NCBI GenBank assembly: GCA_022360595.1
Contig: JAKSCN010000097.1
Location: 1 to 9,182 of the forward strand
Direction of reading: 5' to 3'
Origin: Chromatiales bacterium
GTDB taxonomy: Bacteria > Pseudomonadota > Gammaproteobacteria > Chromatiales > Chromatiaceae
DNA length: 9,182 nt
Within the stretch, counting starts at the first letter, position 1. Every line of letters starts with the position of its first letter. The notes under the pieces were generated by a model. It was not told the DNA's origin, made no database searches, and saw nothing but the letters and a program-made list of their open reading frames with translations. This document shows, one piece after another, positions 7,171 to 9,182 of this stretch. A program made the translations under genes and the position numbers.

Positions 7171-8354
7171 GTCTGATCAATCAGATGTTGCGTGATCTGG
7201 ATGAGCGTGACGAGAGATTACCTTCCGCCGAAGTTATCAATATATTTCCTACAGAATCTTATCCTGAAGAGCACACCAATAAGCGTTGGTGGTTGGTTGC
7301 TCTGGCGCTGATCTGTTTGGTGGCTGCTGGCTACTATCTATGGGACTCTTTTGCAAATGGACGATTGGCTCGATTTTCTGAAATAACCAGCGAACAGCCG
7401 ATAGTCGATAAGAGTGATGCCGATATTCAGTCAGATAGCGGACAACTGCTATCCACGGGAGCACCGCCTGAACAAACGGTAGTAGCGGAAGATGCTTTGA
7501 CTGAAGAGCCGGTATCGACTGTTGAGCCTGAGCCCCAGGCGTTAACAGCATCCGCCGATAAGGATATAGGCGTAACATCTCAATCTATCTTGGATGCTAG
7601 TGAACTGGCGCTTTTCTCCCTGAGTCTACGGGATCGGGATATGGATCTATTGGCTGATCTCTCTCCGGTAAAGGCGCAGCCCAAGAAGTTGGTTGCTGAG
7701 TCCAGAGTAGTGAAGCCTACAGTAGTCAAGCCGGCTGCTGCTCAGCAAACAGCAGAGAAAGAGGCGGCGTCAAGTGTTGTGTTGAAACCTCTCACTCCTC
7801 TCGAACGCGCCAACCGCTTCCTGGCGCTTGGGCACGTTGTGGAAGCCGAGCAGCAGCTTCAACAGATTCTTGATACTGAACCTGAACGTCTGGAGGTGAG
7901 GGAGCTTCTCTTATCACTGCTTCAACAACAAGGGGACCGACAGAGGTTCGTTCGGGTATTGGCTGCCGGGCTTCAGCAGTCTCCTGATCATCTGCCTTTT
8001 GTGCTGATGCAGGCGCGGCACTGGCTGGAGCAGGGGAAGAGCGATCAGGCAGAACAGTTATTGGTAAAAGCGCAGGGGATACACACAAACCAGGAAACCT
8101 TGCTATCACTGCTGGGAGCCGCCTATCAGCAACAACAGGACTATCCCAAAGCGTTAACGACTTACCGGAGGTTGCTGGATCTAAATCCCGAATCGGCGCG
8201 AGCCTGGGTGGGAGCGGCTATTTCGCTCGAAGCGACAGGGGATAGTCATGGTGCAACAGAGGCCTATCGGCAGGCGTTAAATCTACACTCTTTGCCTACG
8301 GCGTTGGCCAGGTATACCCAGCAGCGTCTCCAGGCGTTGTCTGTTGGACAATAA
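7167..8354 (+). CDS. mshN: MSHA biogenesis protein MshN (TPR protein)
   Basis: A 395-residue inner-membrane protein. The N-terminus MSLINQMLRDLDERD is the MshN signature, followed by one membrane helix (about 42-61), a long Glu/Ala/Pro-rich low-complexity linker (about 65-205), and a C-terminal periplasmic array of tetratricopeptide-like helices (about 208-390), for example YQQQQDYPKALTTYRRLLDLNPESARAWVGA. TPR domains bind proteins; MshN is thought to support secretin or pilus assembly with MshM. ATG at 7167 was chosen because it opens the family motif, overlaps the mshM stop by 4 nt and follows a G-rich Shine-Dalgarno tract (7154-7164). The reading frame stays open upstream to 7086, but that part lies inside mshM in another frame and is not MshN-like. 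Confidence 0.9.
   Translation: MSLINQMLRDLDERDERLPSAEVINIFPTESYPEEHTNKRWWLVALALICLVAAGYYLWDSFANGRLARFSEITSEQPIVDKSDADIQSDSGQLLSTGAPPEQTVVAEDALTEEPVSTVEPEPQALTASADKDIGVTSQSILDASELALFSLSLRDRDMDLLADLSPVKAQPKKLVAESRVVKPTVVKPAAAQQTAEKEAASSVVLKPLTPLERANRFLALGHVVEAEQQLQQILDTEPERLEVRELLLSLLQQQGDRQRFVRVLAAGLQQSPDHLPFVLMQARHWLEQGKSDQAEQLLVKAQGIHTNQETLLSLLGAAYQQQQDYPKALTTYRRLLDLNPESARAWVGAAISLEATGDSHGATEAYRQALNLHSLPTALARYTQQRLQALSVGQ
7706..7732 (+). repeat. Short tandem repeat in the MshN linker
   Basis: A 12-base unit, AGTAGTGAAGCC at 7706-7717, recurs with one change at 7721-7732, a period of 15 bp or five codons. It encodes VVKPT followed by VVKPA in the flexible linker. It looks like a small in-frame duplication of the kind common in such linkers. 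Confidence 0.5.
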
Positions 8355-8358
8355 AGTT

Positions 8359-9182
8359 ATGAGCGATTTGGAACTGCAGAAGAAGCCCGAAACGACAAAA
8401 AAACGCCAGCGCATCAGGCTGGGTGATTTGATGGTGGCCAACCGGGTCATCTCAGAAAACCAGTTGATGACCGCGCTGGCGGAGCAGAAGAAAACCGGCC
8501 ATAAGTTGGGGCATACGCTCATTGAGCTGGGATTCATTGATGAGCAGCGTCTGCTCGATTTCCTGTCGCAGCAGTTGCAGATTCCACTGATTGATCTGCG
8601 TTCCTATAAGCTCAACCCAGAGGTCGTGAAGACGCTGCCGGAGACCCTGGCGCGACGCTATCGGGTTATTGTCATTGAACAGCAGCCCAACGATGTGTTG
8701 GTTGGTATGGCGGACCCGACCGATCTGTTCGCCTATGATGAGCTCTCCAGCAAACTGAAAAAACGTGTACGCCAGGCGGTTGTGCGTGAGAGTGATCTGC
8801 TCGATGCGCTTGATCGTATGTATCGCAAATCCCAAGAGCTGGAGACATTGGCGGGTGAGCTGGATGAAGATCTCAGCGAAGGCGGTGGCGATCTCGATCT
8901 GAATGTCTTGATGCAGACTGCGACGGAAGGCGATGCCCCCGTTATCCGGCTGCTACAGACGCTGTTTGAAGACGCCTTGATGGCAAAAGCTTCCGATATT
9001 CACATTGAACCGGATGAGCATGTGCTGCGCGTGCGCCAACGTATTGATGGCGTGCTGCAGGAGCAGGTGGTAAACGAGAAACGTATTGCCCCGGCGCTGG
9101 TTCAGCGGTTGAAACTGCTCTCGAATCTGGATATTTCGGAGAAGCGTCTGCCCCAGGATGGCCGTTTTCAGATCAAGGTTAA
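8359..9182 (+). CDS. mshE: MSHA assembly ATPase MshE, N-terminal part, cut by window edge
   Basis: The first 274 residues of a GspE/PilB-type pilus extension ATPase. The start is an MshEN c-di-GMP-binding domain with two 24-residue motifs: motif I at residues 20-43 (RLGDLM to Gln43) and motif II at 49-72 (KLGHTLIELG to Gln72), separated by the expected five residues. A GspE-II N-domain continues to about 150, then a linker rich in Glu, Asp and Gly. The start of the ATPase core follows, with APVIRLLQTLFEDAL, the family motif ASDIHIEP and RLPQDGRF. Walker A and the catalytic residues lie beyond the window. The gene starts 4 nt after mshN with only a weak Shine-Dalgarno match (GGA at 8346-8348), so coupling to mshN is likely. 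In Vibrio cholerae, c-di-GMP binding to MshE controls MSHA pilus extension. Motif I has Arg29 where Gly is usual. Confidence 0.94.
   Translation, partial: MSDLELQKKPETTKKRQRIRLGDLMVANRVISENQLMTALAEQKKTGHKLGHTLIELGFIDEQRLLDFLSQQLQIPLIDLRSYKLNPEVVKTLPETLARRYRVIVIEQQPNDVLVGMADPTDLFAYDELSSKLKKRVRQAVVRESDLLDALDRMYRKSQELETLAGELDEDLSEGGGDLDLNVLMQTATEGDAPVIRLLQTLFEDALMAKASDIHIEPDEHVLRVRQRIDGVLQEQVVNEKRIAPALVQRLKLLSNLDISEKRLPQDGRFQIKV

Noticed and set aside
8283..8835. Minus-strand open frames opposite the end of mshN and the start of mshE
   Set aside because: MshE on the plus strand is supported by clear MshEN and GspE motifs over the same bases; the minus-strand frames have no recognisable features.
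1..9182. A mobile element, CRISPR array, tRNA or novel defence system
   Set aside because: No terminal repeats, transposase or integrase motifs, regular spaced repeats or RNA gene signatures were seen. All long plus-strand frames are explained by the two-component pair and the msh genes.

Overview
The window comes from a bacterium, most likely a gammaproteobacterium. Eight consecutive plus-strand genes match, in order and in protein motifs, the first half of the mannose-sensitive haemagglutinin (MSHA) type IV pilus cluster of Vibrio and Shewanella. A PhoP/PhoQ-type two-component pair precedes them. Base composition is roughly balanced and looks even throughout. I cannot name the genus. The absence of an mshH/csrD-like gene before mshI argues against a standard Vibrio or Shewanella arrangement.

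Layout. 1-460: C-terminal part of an OmpR/PhoP-family response regulator whose start lies off the left edge. 457-1794: its cognate PhoQ-like sensor histidine kinase, overlapping it by 4 nt and starting with TTG. 1795-1930: the only real intergenic gap, AT-rich at its start, with a plausible sigma70 promoter and a direct repeat. 1931-9182: mshI (PilM-like), a PilN-like gene (often called mshI2), mshJ (PilO-like), mshK (PilP-like), mshL (secretin lipoprotein), mshM (ExeA-like AAA ATPase), mshN (membrane-anchored TPR protein) and the 5' part of mshE (assembly ATPase), which runs off the right edge. The downstream part of such clusters (mshG, mshF, the pilins mshBACD and mshOPQ) would be expected next but is not visible.

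How the genes work together. MshI (cytoplasmic), the PilN-like protein and MshJ (inner membrane) and MshK (periplasmic) should form the alignment complex that joins the inner-membrane motor to the MshL outer-membrane secretin. MshM and MshN are accessory inner-membrane components needed for MSHA assembly. MshE powers pilus polymerisation and carries an N-terminal c-di-GMP-binding (MshEN) domain. The genes are packed with 1-8 nt overlaps or gaps of at most 16 nt, so they are probably one translationally coupled operon.

No mobile element, CRISPR array, RNA gene or unknown defence-like system was found. The points most worth a second look are the PhoPQ-type pair beside a pilus operon, the repeat-bearing gap between them, and an atypical arginine in the first c-di-GMP motif of MshE.
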